Positions 1-8,903 of a stretch of DNA of 64,000 nt are shown piece by piece. Each line of letters begins with the position of its first letter. Within the stretch, counting starts at the first letter, position 1. Origin of the DNA: JAMQPK01 sp963761975 (GTDB taxonomy: Bacteria > Acidobacteriota > Vicinamibacteria > Vicinamibacterales > JAMQPK01). The position numbers were made by a program, and so were the translations under genes. The stretch is taken from contig CAVXIR010000004.1 in assembly GCA_963761975.1 (NCBI GenBank), forward strand, positions 1,488,001 to 1,552,000, written 5' to 3'. The notes beneath the pieces are model-generated. The model was given only the letters and a program-made list of their open reading frames with translations. It made no database searches and was not told the DNA's origin.

Positions 1-1
1 C

Positions 2-580
2 CGACCGCCGCAGTCCAATCCAGAGCCAGGGCGCGCGTTCACGGCAATTAGTCACTCTCGCCCATCTGACTTCGTTGTCAACACATCAGCTGCTGAAACG
101 AGACCGCCAGTTCGACGGCTGAAACAAGAGTCGCAGCATTATTTCGACGTGGACCTGATTCAAGATATTTGCTCCAACTATCTCGAGCGCTTGTTTCCAA
201 GTTCAACATGCGCAATTTACGCATTAAGCGCCGACCGACAAACATTAGTGGCAACACTGGTCGCCGGCGCCCAAAGGGAATTGTTGCCCAATCGCCCAAT
301 AGCGGTCGGCACCGGCGTTTCGGGGTGGGTAGCGGCGAATCGGAAGGCAGCTATCAACTCGGATCCCCACGCCGATTGGGGAGAGCTTCGGACGCCTTTC
401 ATGTACTGTCTCAGCGCTCCTATTCCGGTTGTCAATGACAACCTCGGCGGAGTGATAACCATTTATGGATCCGGGCAACCATTTTCAAAGGAGGACGAGA
501 AAGCACTTCACGAAGCTGTGAATGTGGGCCGGCTCTGTCTAACAGTCGCTAACCAGTCCTCAACAGTCGCTACGCTCTAA
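2..580 (+). CDS. GAF-domain protein, C-terminal part (5' end outside window)
   Basis: The frame is open from the window edge through to the TAA at 580, so this is the tail of a longer protein rather than a gene starting at the internal GTG (149). The segment from about 145 onward reads as a GAF domain: an N-terminal helix, a strand with CAIYAL, the mid-domain GTGVSGWVAANR, and the terminal helices after QPFSKEDEKALHEA. GAF domains bind small ligands or mediate dimerisation and are usually coupled to an output domain such as a kinase, GGDEF or phosphatase. No output domain follows, so any such domain must lie upstream of the window. The ligand cannot be read from the sequence. Confidence 0.6.
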   Translation, partial: RPPQSNPEPGRAFTAISHSRPSDFVVNTSAAETRPPVRRLKQESQHYFDVDLIQDICSNYLERLFPSSTCAIYALSADRQTLVATLVAGAQRELLPNRPIAVGTGVSGWVAANRKAAINSDPHADWGELRTPFMYCLSAPIPVVNDNLGGVITIYGSGQPFSKEDEKALHEAVNVGRLCLTVANQSSTVATL

Positions 581-919
581 TGGCATCCTGCTCACGGTTT
601 CGCGCGTCCTGTCCGTATGGCGAGAGCTAGCACTCGGCAGACGGCAAACACGAGTTCGAATTCCCAACGGGAAGTCATTATGTGGACGACTGAGTTGAAG
701 TTACTTATCTCGCGGGTGACTCATTTGAGGGCACTCGCCCGTAGGCTCTCGTTCCTCATCCTGTCGGCGTGGGCCGCCGAAATGTATGCAGCGGACACGT
801 CAAGACGGTCATGTCTGGCTGGCCGTGATCCGATTCGGTCGATGGGTTGACTACGTCGTTTCCGAAATTCTTTTTTCTTCTTCCTTTGAAAACATGTACG
901 GGTGTGGGCGCTGTGGGTA
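581..919. other. Intergenic, no supported gene
   Basis: Between the GAF protein and the 3' edge of the intron remnant. A 77-codon open frame at 617-850 has no recognisable domain, no convincing ribosome binding site and atypical composition, so it is not called. No promoter or terminator stands out. Confidence 0.5.
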
Positions 920-973
920 GGGTCGAGGGCAGGCGCGGTGCTCAGGTGAGCCCGTTTCCAGCCCCCGCCACAT

Positions 974-1009
974 CAAACTGCTCGTGCGGATTTGCCGCAA
1001 GCAGCTTTC
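974..1009 (-). ncRNA. Group II intron domain V-like hairpin
   Basis: On the minus strand the bases fold as an outer stem (AAAGCTGCT with AGCAGTTT), a short bulge, and an inner stem TGCGG-CAAA-TCCGCA. This is the shape and size of group II domain V and includes an AGC triad in the 5' strand. It lies just downstream of the maturase reading frame, where domain V belongs, and is followed by sequence able to form domain VI. The assignment is by eye from pairing and position. Confidence 0.6.
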
Positions 1010-1039
1010 CTGTGCGCTTCGCCTGAAGGGTTATGAGAC

Positions 1040-2338
1040 CTATCGAGCTGACACGCCTGTCGGCGCGGCGTAATACCGCACGCGGTAGTCCCCAAAGAGA
1101 CCGAGCGTACCGTACAACCACGCGCGACGCCGCCGTTGCCAACCGAAGCCCCGACGCTGCTGGTTACGCAACAGATGCCGCCGCATCTTCATCTCGACGC
1201 GGACGTAGGAAGCACTGCCCCGAGTGACCAATGGCGAAGTAGTTCACCCAACCACGCACGATGGGGTTGATGCGCTCCACCACCTGCGAGGCCGGTTGTG
1301 AGTGAGAGTGCTTGAAGACGTCCGCGAGTTTCCGCAGCAACGCCGTGCGCTTTTTCCGCTTCGGCGTAAACTGCGTTCGCCACACCCCGTCAAGACTGCG
1401 GACGCGGCGAAAATCAAACCCCAGAAATCCAAAGCACTCATCTTTCGTCAGGTCCACGAGCCGAGTCTTTTCTTCGTTGACCTCGACCTCGAGCTTTGCG
1501 AGTTCATCCCGAGGCCGCTTGGTCACCGCTCGCACGAGCCAGTAATGTCGCCGGTAGGCGTCCACCAGAATCACCAGATCATCGGCAAAGCGGGCGTATT
1601 CGAGTGCCGTGTATTTGCCGTGGCGTGTGACCTCCTTGGCCCGTTCCAGCATCCGGTCCACCTCATTGAGGTAGATGTTGCTGAGCAACTGGGAAATCAC
1701 GCCACCCTGAGGAACGCCTTTCTTACCGGTCGCCGTGAGCATCATCTTCAGCAAGCGCATCACGTCGTCGTCGTTCACCCGTGCCGCCACTTTCTGCCAA
1801 CAGCCGATGGTGCCGGACGTTGTCGAAATACGCGCGCAGGTCGAGGTCAATGACGCGAGTCTTGTATCGAACGATGGCTTCGGAGACGCGGTTCACAGCC
1901 GCATGCGCCGTCCGCTTTGGGCGATAGCCAAACGAACCCGGTTGGAAGTCCGCCTCGAAGATGGGTTCCAGAATGAGCTTGAGCGCTCCCTGGGCCACGC
2001 GGTCGGAACGGCCGGAATCGAGAGCACGCGTACTTTCGTGCCCCCGTCCTTCGGAATGGCAGGCCGTCAATTCCGCAGTGGACGATACCTGAAGGTGACC
2101 AATTCGTCCCGGAGCTGCGCGAGGAAGTCGTCCACTCCGAGGCTTCGATGGCTTCGAACGTCACCCGGTCAATACCGGGGGCGCCGTCGTTCGCTTTCGC
2201 CAGCGTGTACGCGGCGCGGAGCGTCTCCAGTTTGCAGACGTGAACGTACAGGCCCCAGAAGCGCCAAGACGGTTCAGCCTTCGCCTTGACGTATATCTTT
2301 CGTCTCAGGTCCCGCAGCGTCATGGGCGCCTTTGTCAT
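1040..2338 (-). pseudogene. ltrA: Group II intron reverse transcriptase/maturase, multiply frameshifted
   Basis: Intron-encoded protein combining reverse transcriptase, maturase (domain X) and a short basic C-terminus. The conserved blocks occur in order but in different frames. The N-terminus ending in NDGAPGIDRVTFEAIEAS lies at about 2338-2150. FGYRPKRTAHAAV and DLRAYFDNVRH lie at about 2010-1830. GVPQGGVIS and the catalytic YARFADDLVIL are in the frame 1850-1164. The maturase end (RRGFGWQRR, LFGDYRVR) is at 1231-1040. At least three or four frame changes are needed to join them, so no functional protein is expected. The family call rests on the YADD-type box and the domain X residues and is secure. 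Confidence 0.85.
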
Positions 2339-2421
2339 CTCGCCCCTGCATCCCGTGTTGCCGAAAGATCTGTCGCACAGCAGGACCCCTTTGCGCGGCG
2401 GGCGCTACCCCGCGTCTTCGC

Positions 2422-3187
2422 TTTTGCTCGGTGTATCCTTCTGGCCCGCCAGGCCAGCCGTACTCCGTCAAGACCACTTCCTTGCCCGGATAGCGTCCGA
2501 CGACGTCTTGCAATCGCGCGAGATGGAACTCGTGAGCCTCACCAGCGGTCGTACACGGAAAATCCCGGAAAATTTGTTTTCCCACCAGGGAAACACATTG
2601 ATGCCGATCCAATCCACATCAGCGGCAACCGCACGAACCTGGCACGGCCAATTCTGATTGCACCAGCTCAACCATGTGTCGTTGGCGGTCAGCGGCTGGG
2701 TGACACCTGCGGCTCTCAAGCGGGCCAGACAATCCTGCACGATGCTGTCAGCGGCACTGCCGTGGCGGACTCTCATTTCCGAGCCACAGCTCAAACGGAC
2801 GACGGTGTCCGCGTACGTGTGTGCCAGCTCGATCCCTTTGGCAATCGAGGCGTCGTTCACGACGGGCGACAAGTCTAGCCAGAGAATCGCGAATATTTTG
2901 ATGCCACGTGTCTTCGCCGCCTCGAAGATGTACTCCAATCCATTGAGCACACCATAGGTCTGGATGCAGTTGAACCCGCGCGCATGCACCTCGTCCAGAA
3001 GCCTTGCAATCAGCTGTGGCGGCGGATGCCGATTGAGATCGGGATCGTAATCCGCGACATAAGGGGAGAAGGCGACACAGCGCAAAGCGCCACCCTGAGC
3101 CGCTTCCGCTATTGCAGGGCGCGGATCCAGAGTGCCATGCAGAACGAGCGTGAAGAGGAGCGCACGCAGATGAACGCGTCTCAACAT
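2422..3187 (-). pseudogene. GH17-like glucanase, copy 1: frameshifted and 3'-truncated by the intron remnant
   Basis: Begins with ATG at 3187 and a secretion signal (LLFTLVLHGTLDPRPAIAEA), followed by a (beta/alpha)8-type domain with VAFSPYVADYDP, CIQTYGVLNG, CGSEMRV (candidate acid/base Glu), WIGINVFPWW and, after a frame change, VLTEYGWPGG (candidate nucleophile Glu). These match the order of GH17 motifs, a family of beta-1,3-glucan hydrolases and transferases. The frame shifts near 2560, inside FSGIF. The coding homology stops at 2422, where the group II intron remnant begins, so roughly the last 85 residues present in copy 2 are missing. It is about 93 percent identical to copy 2 (5636-6641) by eye. 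Confidence 0.75.
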
Positions 3188-3446
3188 GCGGACGATAGGA
3201 ATATTAGGGCATCTCGTGGTTGGCATAACGCCCGTTCTCGGTCCCTGCTCAGCCCTTCCCTCTTCGACGGGCGTCCGGAGACTTCAAAGCGTGACGGCTG
3301 CGGGACTGACGGCTGCGCTGCCAGGTGGCGAGGCACCTTCCCCTCGCCATGGCTGAGCTCGATTGTCGCAGAGGCGCCGGCGAAAGGCTTGAGCAGTTTC
3401 AAAGTTCAAAGTTCGAACTTCGACGTTCGACGTTATTCTTTTACCC

Positions 3447-3992
3447 GTGCTTCGCCCACTGCTCGGTCTTCTGTTCGTCGCTGCCGTGGCCACCATCGGC
3501 GATCACGTCTGGTTTGCTCTGGGCGCCCGGAATGTAGCGACGGCAGGATCCATGCATGGTGCCGCGTTACTTGGCGCCGTCGGACTCGTTCTCGGCTGGC
3601 TCTCCGGGCGCATCGTCGCGGGGCTGATCACGGGTGTCGCCGCGGGCGTTGGTGGCGCGCTCGCGTATTACGCGATCGCGGCGGCGATGGGCGGGCGCGG
3701 GGTGAACCTGGTGGCGATGATCGCCGCCTGGTGCGCGTCCTGGGTGGTCCTGGCCGTGTGTGACGGCAGGATTCTACGCAGGCCGGCGCCGCGATCGTGG
3801 AGCGAGACGCTTGTGCGTGGCGTCGCCGCGGCCGTGCTCGGCGGTGTCGCGTTTTACCTGACGTATCCGACCTTCTGGGGCCGCGGATCGCAGAACCAGA
3901 GCGACTTCGCGAAGTTCGGCGCCTGGCTGATCGCGTGGGCGCCAGGGATCATCTCGATCACTTCGAACTTCGCCCATCGAAGTCCCCGCTAG
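3447..3992 (+). CDS. Small hydrophobic membrane protein, unknown function
   Basis: A 181-residue protein starting at GTG 3447. Most of its length is hydrophobic and rich in Gly, Ala and Val, giving about five or six membrane segments: LLGLLFVAAVATIGDHVWF, the paired helices after HGAALLGAV, the segment around NLVAMIAAWCASWVVLAV, VRGVAAAVLGGVAFYLTY, and a last one around FGAWLIAWAPGI. No catalytic or transport motif is recognised. The gene ends 4 bases inside the convergent gene to its right (3989-5194), so the two share a tail-to-tail overlap. It is probably real because codon use and membrane topology are coherent over the full length. Function is unknown. Confidence 0.55.
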   Translation: MLRPLLGLLFVAAVATIGDHVWFALGARNVATAGSMHGAALLGAVGLVLGWLSGRIVAGLITGVAAGVGGALAYYAIAAAMGGRGVNLVAMIAAWCASWVVLAVCDGRILRRPAPRSWSETLVRGVAAAVLGGVAFYLTYPTFWGRGSQNQSDFAKFGAWLIAWAPGIISITSNFAHRSPR

Positions 3993-5194
3993 ATGTCCGC
4001 CGACTTCGAAGCCCTTGCCCTGACGGCGCTCGTCGCCGGTGCAGTTGGCGGCGGAGGCGAGAAGAGCCAGGGCTGGTTCTTCACGATCTGGGGAATCCGG
4101 GCATAGTGCGGCAGGGACGCGGCCATGGCGTCCTGATAGATGGGCTGCAGATCTGGCTTGGCCTCGGCCATCCATTCGTTCACACGCTTGCTGACTTCGG
4201 CAAGGATCTCCGGCCCGTGGTCGTTGACGCGTTCGCCGTAGATCGTTCTGAACTGCTCCATGAGTCCGGGGAGCAGCTCTTCGGCCTTCGGTCGCATGAC
4301 TTTCTCGTGGCCGACGCGCAGCAGTTCGTAACCGATTCGGAGCTGCATGAGCGCGACCGGCATGCTGGGCTGCTCGCCCCCGAACACATACCGCGATCGC
4401 GAGCCATCGTCACGCTCGCGCGTGAGCGTCGTGGCCAGCGTTCGCGGGTCGTACGACACTTCGACCAGCTCGGGCCACGGAAGCACGAAGTGTTCGGGAT
4501 GCGCGAAGCTCTTGGCGGCCCACATCGGAAGCGGTTCGTCGCGCGGCGGCCGGTCGCCGATGCCCAGCGCATCCAGCATCCCGAGCCCTCGCACCAGATG
4601 CTTGGCCAGCTCCCACGCGGCGCCGCGCACTTCCTGCAGCGCGTGCGCCGAGTCCGGCTCGGCATCCGGAAGAAACGCCACGCCGGCCTGCGTGAACATG
4701 ACGACGCCAACAGGCAGCTTTTCCGGTTGTCCGCCGGCGTGTCCGCCGGCGCTGACAAACACCGAGGGGCCTTCCACCAGCGGCGACGTCATGACGCGGG
4801 TTTCATCGGCGCCACGGAGCAGATCCAGTCGCGGAACGGCCACGGTCAGTGGCGCGGCCAGCGCCTGCGCTTTGGGCGCCTTGATGGTGTCGCTGAAATA
4901 GCGCTCGCGGATTGTCAGCGGCGTCCCCAGGTCTTCCACGCGATAGAAGATCGATTCGACGCCGTGACCCACGATCATCGCAGCGAGAAAGACGAACGTG
5001 AGCATGGGAACGGCGTAATCCCACACCCACGGCTGGGTGTCACCGAGGTATCCATAAATGAAGTAGAGCGCGAATGCCCCACCGGCGAGGCTGCCATAGA
5101 TGCGCACGCGACGAGCGCGTTTGAATAAGCCGGACCGCCGAGCCGCTTCGGCGATTTTTTCTTCGTCGCTTTTCAGATCGTCAGCGGAGATCAT
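3989..5194 (-). CDS. Uncharacterised protein with two N-terminal membrane segments
   Basis: A 401-residue protein. A charged N-terminal tail is followed by two membrane helices (about residues 32-50 and 60-80: SLAGGAFALYFIYGYLG and YAVPMLTFVFLAAMIVG), then a long soluble part of about 320 residues with no domain I recognise. The soluble part contains an N-terminal-half stretch with GPSVFVSAGGHAGGQPEK and VVMFTQAGVAFLPDAEP, suggesting a sensor- or PH-like fold, but this is speculative. It ends in a Pro-rich and Ala-rich tail. It is translationally coupled to the upstream gene (5191-5619): the ATG at 5194 overlaps that gene's stop by 4 bases. The two likely act together at the membrane. Confidence 0.6.
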   Translation of the reverse strand: MISADDLKSDEEKIAEAARRSGLFKRARRVRIYGSLAGGAFALYFIYGYLGDTQPWVWDYAVPMLTFVFLAAMIVGHGVESIFYRVEDLGTPLTIRERYFSDTIKAPKAQALAAPLTVAVPRLDLLRGADETRVMTSPLVEGPSVFVSAGGHAGGQPEKLPVGVVMFTQAGVAFLPDAEPDSAHALQEVRGAAWELAKHLVRGLGMLDALGIGDRPPRDEPLPMWAAKSFAHPEHFVLPWPELVEVSYDPRTLATTLTRERDDGSRSRYVFGGEQPSMPVALMQLRIGYELLRVGHEKVMRPKAEELLPGLMEQFRTIYGERVNDHGPEILAEVSKRVNEWMAEAKPDLQPIYQDAMAASLPHYARIPQIVKNQPWLFSPPPPTAPATSAVRARASKSADI

Positions 5195-5619
5195 GCTTGG
5201 CTCGGTTCTTCGCGCCGCTGCTCGCCGACGTCGGCCGCCAGCCAGCGATGGGCGCGAAGCTGTGCGACCTGCCTGGCGATCATGTACGCGCGCACCTGGA
5301 ACAAGACGCCTGTCACAAAGGATCCCCAGTGAAGGAACATCCCACGGCGTGTCAGCAGATCGCCCACGCCGAAGAACACGACGGTTGCAACCGCCACGGC
5401 GATCAGCCCACGGCCGACGTAGCGATAGAACCGCACGTTGCGCTCCATCACCGCGAGGGAATCTTCCATGATGTGGCGCATCGTGATCCGGATGGTTCCG
5501 GCGTCGAAGCCTTCACTGACCAGATGTGCCTCGATGTAACCGAACTTGCTGTCCTGTGCCACCAGGCGCTGCGCGATTTGACGCGCGGTCCGCAAGGCTT
5601 CACGATCGCCGGGTTCCAT
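5191..5619 (-). CDS. Small membrane protein co-transcribed with 3989-5194
   Basis: A 142-residue protein. A helical soluble N-terminus of about 65 residues (basic, with DREALRTARQIAQRLV) leads into two membrane segments (GLIAVAVATVVFFGVGDLL and WGSFVTGVLFQVRAYMIA) and a charged tail ending EEPSQA. There is no recognisable family. It lies immediately upstream of, and overlaps by 4 bases, the 401-residue two-helix membrane protein, which is the usual signature of a two-gene operon. Both proteins have a pair of helices next to charged soluble regions, so a small membrane complex is a reasonable guess but nothing more. Confidence 0.55.
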   Translation of the reverse strand: MEPGDREALRTARQIAQRLVAQDSKFGYIEAHLVSEGFDAGTIRITMRHIMEDSLAVMERNVRFYRYVGRGLIAVAVATVVFFGVGDLLTRRGMFLHWGSFVTGVLFQVRAYMIARQVAQLRAHRWLAADVGEQRREEPSQA

Positions 5620-5635
5620 AAGTGCGACAGCTGCC

Positions 5636-6641
5636 TTATGGGACTATCCGAAAATTTTGGGGAGTAATAGGCGGAATCGGCGGATCGCCACTCATCAACC
5701 CCCAAAACGCCCCGACGGGCCCCTCGCGGCGTACTTTCCACGGTTCGCGGAACGCTTCGAAGAAGACGCCGATGTATCCCGCCTCTTCCAACGCGGCGGT
5801 GGTCGTTGCCTGAACCAACTGTTGGTTTGACAGGCTCGCCGTGCCGCACGCTTGGCCTGTATGTACGTTTTGCTCGGTGTGTCCTGCTGGCCCGCCAGGC
5901 CAGCCGGTACTCCGTCAAGACCACTTCCTTCCCCGGATAGCGTCCCACGACGTCTTGCAATCGCGCGAGATGGAACTCGTCGGCCTCAGCAGCAGTCGTG
6001 CACGGGAAAATCCCGGAAAATTTGTTCTCCCACCAGGGAAACACATTGATGCCGATCCAATCCACATCGGCGGCAAGCGCACGAACCTGGCACGGCCAAT
6101 GCTCATTGCACCAGCTCCACCATGTGTCGTTGGCTGTCAGCGGCTGGGTGACACCCGCGGCTCTCAGGCGGGCCAGACAGTCCTGCACGACGCTGTCAGC
6201 GGCAGTACCGTGGCTGACTCTCATTTCCGAGCCACAGCTCATGCGGACGACGGTGTCCGCGTACGTGCGTGCCAGCTCGATCCCTTTGGCAATCGAGGCG
6301 TCGTTCACGACGGGCGACAAGTCGAGCCAGAGAATTGCGAATATCCTGATGCCACGGGTCTTCGCCGCCTCGAAGATGTACTCCAATCCGTTGAGCACAC
6401 CATAGGTCTGGATGCAGTTGAACCCGCGCGCATGCACCTGGTCCAGAAGCCTTGCAATCAGCACTGGCGGCGGATGCCGATTGAGATCGGGATCGTAATC
6501 CGCGACATAAGGGGAGAAGGCGACACAGCGCAAAGCGCCACCCTGAGCCGCTTCCGCTACTGCAGGGCGCGGATCCAGAGTGCCATGCAGAACGAGCGTG
6601 AAAAGGAGCGCACGCAGATAAACGCGTCTCAACTTGCACAT
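5636..6641 (-). pseudogene. GH17-like glucanase, copy 2: one-base frameshift near the nucleophile
   Basis: Starts at ATG 6641 with a signal peptide and carries the same GH17-like motif order as copy 1: SPYVADYDP, CIQTYGVLNG, GSEMRV, WIGINVFPWWEN, PGKEVVLTEY. Directly after the LTEY motif one extra C (about 5914) shifts the frame. The correct continuation, GWPGGPAGHTEQN followed by VFFEAFREPWKV and VGAFWGLMSG, is read in the next frame to a stop at 5636. That tail matches the GH17 ending (FEAFxEPWK, GxxWGL). With the extra base removed the gene would encode about 335 residues and be intact, so a sequencing indel cannot be excluded. It is secreted and predicted to act on beta-1,3-glucans. Confidence 0.75.
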
Positions 6642-6650
6642 GGCGCGAGT

Positions 6651-7403
6651 CTAGTTCTGCGTGGCGGCCCAATTCAACAACGGTCCCATCCCGTCCAGCG
6701 TTCCTTGATGGCCGAATGCCAGGTGGCGAATCTCCGTGTGTCGAGGTCTGAGCCGCTCGGCCAGCGCTCGCACCGATCGTCCGGCTTTCGCAGGGTCGGC
6801 GCCCATCATCGTGTTCGGCTGGAGGCTGCCGTCGTAGGCCGCCGCGGCGCTGTCGCCGAAAAACAACACGCCGTGCACCAGAAACGCCGCGCTTCCCGGC
6901 GTGTGGCCCGGTAACGCAAACACCTCGACCGGCGTGCCGCCCGTGCCCACTCGTTCGCCATCCCGCAATCCGCGCGCGACCGCGATGCCCGATCGCTCCA
7001 CCGCGCTCCGATCGGGTTCGAGCACGTAAACCTGCGCGCCGGGAAACGCAGGTACGCCGCCGATATGATCGGCATGGCTGTGCGTCAGAAAGATCGCGCG
7101 CACCTCGCTGGCGCTCTTCCCCATGCGCGCGAGCGCCGCGCGAATCGCGGCGCCGCTCCGATCCTTGCCCGCATCGATAAGCCCGACGCCGCCGTCACTT
7201 AACCTGAAGATATACGCGCCGATGGCGACCGGACCGAAGTGGCCGGTCACGACAGTCGTCACTGCCCCGTTCGCCAGCGTCGCCTCGTCCCGGAGCGGCA
7301 GCACCGCGAATGTCATGAACGCGTACAGGGCGCCCAACGCCGCCACGACCAGCAGGGCGAGTGCGGCAATGCCGATGACGAGACGCCGTTTCCAGGAAGC
7401 CAT
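6651..7403 (-). CDS. Metallo-beta-lactamase-fold hydrolase, membrane-anchored
   Basis: About 250 residues. A basic start and one membrane segment (RLVIGIAALALLVVAALGALYAF, broken here at residue level) anchor the protein. The rest is an MBL-fold domain with the zinc motif HSHADH at about residue 115, GGTPVEV followed by FALPGHTPGSAAF (third metal-ligand region), FFGDSAAA (bridging Asp) and the late FGHQGTLDG histidine. Such proteins hydrolyse esters, thioesters, lactones or phosphodiesters, and the substrate cannot be deduced. ATG 7403 is preferred over TTG 7415 because it sits directly before the basic WKRR start of the anchor. It is divergent from the AlgI-like gene, with an 8-bp tandem repeat array in the shared promoter region. 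Confidence 0.75.
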   Translation of the reverse strand: MASWKRRLVIGIAALALLVVAALGALYAFMTFAVLPLRDEATLANGAVTTVVTGHFGPVAIGAYIFRLSDGGVGLIDAGKDRSGAAIRAALARMGKSASEVRAIFLTHSHADHIGGVPAFPGAQVYVLEPDRSAVERSGIAVARGLRDGERVGTGGTPVEVFALPGHTPGSAAFLVHGVLFFGDSAAAAYDGSLQPNTMMGADPAKAGRSVRALAERLRPRHTEIRHLAFGHQGTLDGMGPLLNWAATQN

Positions 7404-7412
7404 TCCAGCACT

Positions 7413-7450
7413 CAATCTGGCAATCTACCAATCTACCAATCTGCCAATTT
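7413..7450. repeat. Short tandem array, 8-bp unit CAATCTRS
   Basis: Four consecutive 8-bp units (CAATCTGG, CAATCTAC, CAATCTAC, CAATCTGC) and a partial fifth lie in the divergent promoter region between the MBL-fold gene and the AlgI-like gene. Units are in exact 8-base register. Confidence 0.8.
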
Positions 7451-7487
7451 ACGACGCGGTATGATCACCCGCTCCTGAGCGCTCGCG

Positions 7488-8903
7488 ATGGTGTTCACGT
7501 CGCCAACATTTCTCTTCCTGTTTCTGCCCGTCGTGCTGGCGGGGTTTTTCCTCACGCCGCCACGCCTGCGCACGACGCTGCTCGTCGCCGCCAGTTGGGT
7601 GTTCTACGCATGGGGCGAGAAGCAGCTGGTCGTGCTCCTCGCGCTGTCCACGGTGATCAATTGGGCCCTCGCGATGATGCTCGACCGCGCCGACGAACCA
7701 CGCGATCGCCGCGTGCTTCTGCTGATTGCGGTCGTCGTCAATATCGGCGCGCTGCTCTACTTCAAGTACACGAATTTCCTCCTCTTGAACGTCAACACCC
7801 TGCTGGAGCGCGCCGGCCTCGCCTCGATCGCACATGTCCCTGTCCATCTGCCGATCGGGATTTCGTTCGTCACCTTCGAGGCGCTCTCCTACATCATCGA
7901 CGTGTATCGGAAGCAGACCCCCGCCGATCGCAATCCGGTTCACGTCGCGTTCTATCTTTCGTTCTTCCCCCATTTGATCGCCGGCCCGATCCTGCGCTTC
8001 GCCGATATCGCCGCGCCGCTGCCGAAACCGACCGTGACGCTCGCGGATCTGGATCTGGGGGTGTCCCGTTTCATCAACGGCCTGGGCAAGAAGATGCTGC
8101 TGGCGAATCCATTGGGGTACGTCGCGGATCAGGTCTTTGCACTTCCATTCGCGGACCTTGGCGCGCCAACCGCGTGGCTGGGCATCGTCTGCTACGCCCT
8201 CCAAATCTATTTCGACTTCTCCGGCTACTCGGACATGGCCATCGGCCTCGGCCACATGTTCGGCTTCACGCTGCCTGAAAACTTCCGGCTTCCTTATACA
8301 GCGGAGTCGATCCGGGACTTCTGGAGGCGATGGCATATGTCGCTCTCCTCCTGGTTCCGCGACTACCTGTTCGTGCCGCTGGGAGGGAATCGCGGCGGTC
8401 AGGCGAAGACGTACCGCAATCTCCTGGTGGTGTTTCTGCTGTGCGGATTCTGGCACGGCGCCAGCTGGACGTTCATCGTCTGGGGCCTGTTTCACGGAAC
8501 CTTTCTGGTCTTCGAGCGAACTCGTTTTGGAATGGCGATCGACGCCGGCCCCGCCATCGTACGGCGTCTCTACGCGCTTGGCGTGGTGCTGGTCGGGTGG
8601 GTGTTCTTCCGCGCCGAGACGCTGCCGGCTGCCATCGGGTACCTTCTGGCGATGTCCGGCATCGGTTCCGCTGGCACCACCGCGGTGCGGCCGATCTACT
8701 ACCTGACGATCGAAGTGCAGTTGGCGTTGATCATCGGCATCATTCTCGCGCTGCGGCCATTTCAGTCGCAGGTGTCACGCCTGGCACCGTCCGCAGCGGC
8801 CTTTCGCGCTCCGCAAGCCATCGTCCAGCTCGCTGTACTGGCACTCGCGCTTCTGTATGTCGCGGCGGGCACATACAACCCATTCATCTATTTCCGTTTC
8901 TGA
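7488..8903 (+). CDS. MBOAT-family O-acyltransferase, AlgI-like
   Basis: A 471-residue polytopic membrane protein of the AlgI branch of MBOAT acyltransferases, which pass acetyl groups across the inner membrane for polysaccharide O-acetylation. The N-terminus (FTSPTFLFLFLPVVLAGFF) and the conserved YFKYTNF, PIGISFVTFEALSYIIDVYR, FPHLIAGPI and YFDFSGYSDMAIGLG blocks are typical. The catalytic region has FWRRWHMSLSSWFRDYLF and GFWHGASWTFIVWG with the active-site His. Length is normal for the family. It overlaps the next gene by one base (TGATG), so the two are translated as a unit. There are no alginate or cellulose synthase genes in the window, so the acetylated polymer is unknown. Confidence 0.9.
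   Translation: MVFTSPTFLFLFLPVVLAGFFLTPPRLRTTLLVAASWVFYAWGEKQLVVLLALSTVINWALAMMLDRADEPRDRRVLLLIAVVVNIGALLYFKYTNFLLLNVNTLLERAGLASIAHVPVHLPIGISFVTFEALSYIIDVYRKQTPADRNPVHVAFYLSFFPHLIAGPILRFADIAAPLPKPTVTLADLDLGVSRFINGLGKKMLLANPLGYVADQVFALPFADLGAPTAWLGIVCYALQIYFDFSGYSDMAIGLGHMFGFTLPENFRLPYTAESIRDFWRRWHMSLSSWFRDYLFVPLGGNRGGQAKTYRNLLVVFLLCGFWHGASWTFIVWGLFHGTFLVFERTRFGMAIDAGPAIVRRLYALGVVLVGWVFFRAETLPAAIGYLLAMSGIGSAGTTAVRPIYYLTIEVQLALIIGIILALRPFQSQVSRLAPSAAAFRAPQAIVQLAVLALALLYVAAGTYNPFIYFRF

Larger units (their letters stand above)
920..2421 (-). mobile_element. Degenerate group II intron remnant, 5'-truncated
   Basis: Read on the minus strand, a group II intron reverse transcriptase is followed by a domain V-like hairpin (974-1009) and a 3' tail ending in the CCCTCGACCCTAC-type sequence common at the end of this intron class. 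Only about 83 bases separate the RT start (2338) from the point (about 2421) where homology to the flanking glycosidase gene ends. The several-hundred-base ribozyme domains I-III are therefore missing. The protein frame is broken at several places. The element should be inactive. The boundary at 2421/2422 is set by where the two GH17 copies stop matching; the 920 boundary is approximate. Confidence 0.7.

Noticed and set aside
617..850. 77-codon ORF after the GAF protein
   Set aside because: No ribosome binding site, no family, unusual composition.
3797..5128. 443-codon plus-strand frame opposite 3989-5194
   Set aside because: Shadow of the minus-strand gene; low-complexity Arg/His/Asp composition and no family resemblance.
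8330..8902. Extended N-terminus of the AlgJ-like gene
   Set aside because: The frame is open upstream but overlaps the AlgI-like gene; the TGATG overlap at 8901-8905 is the natural start.
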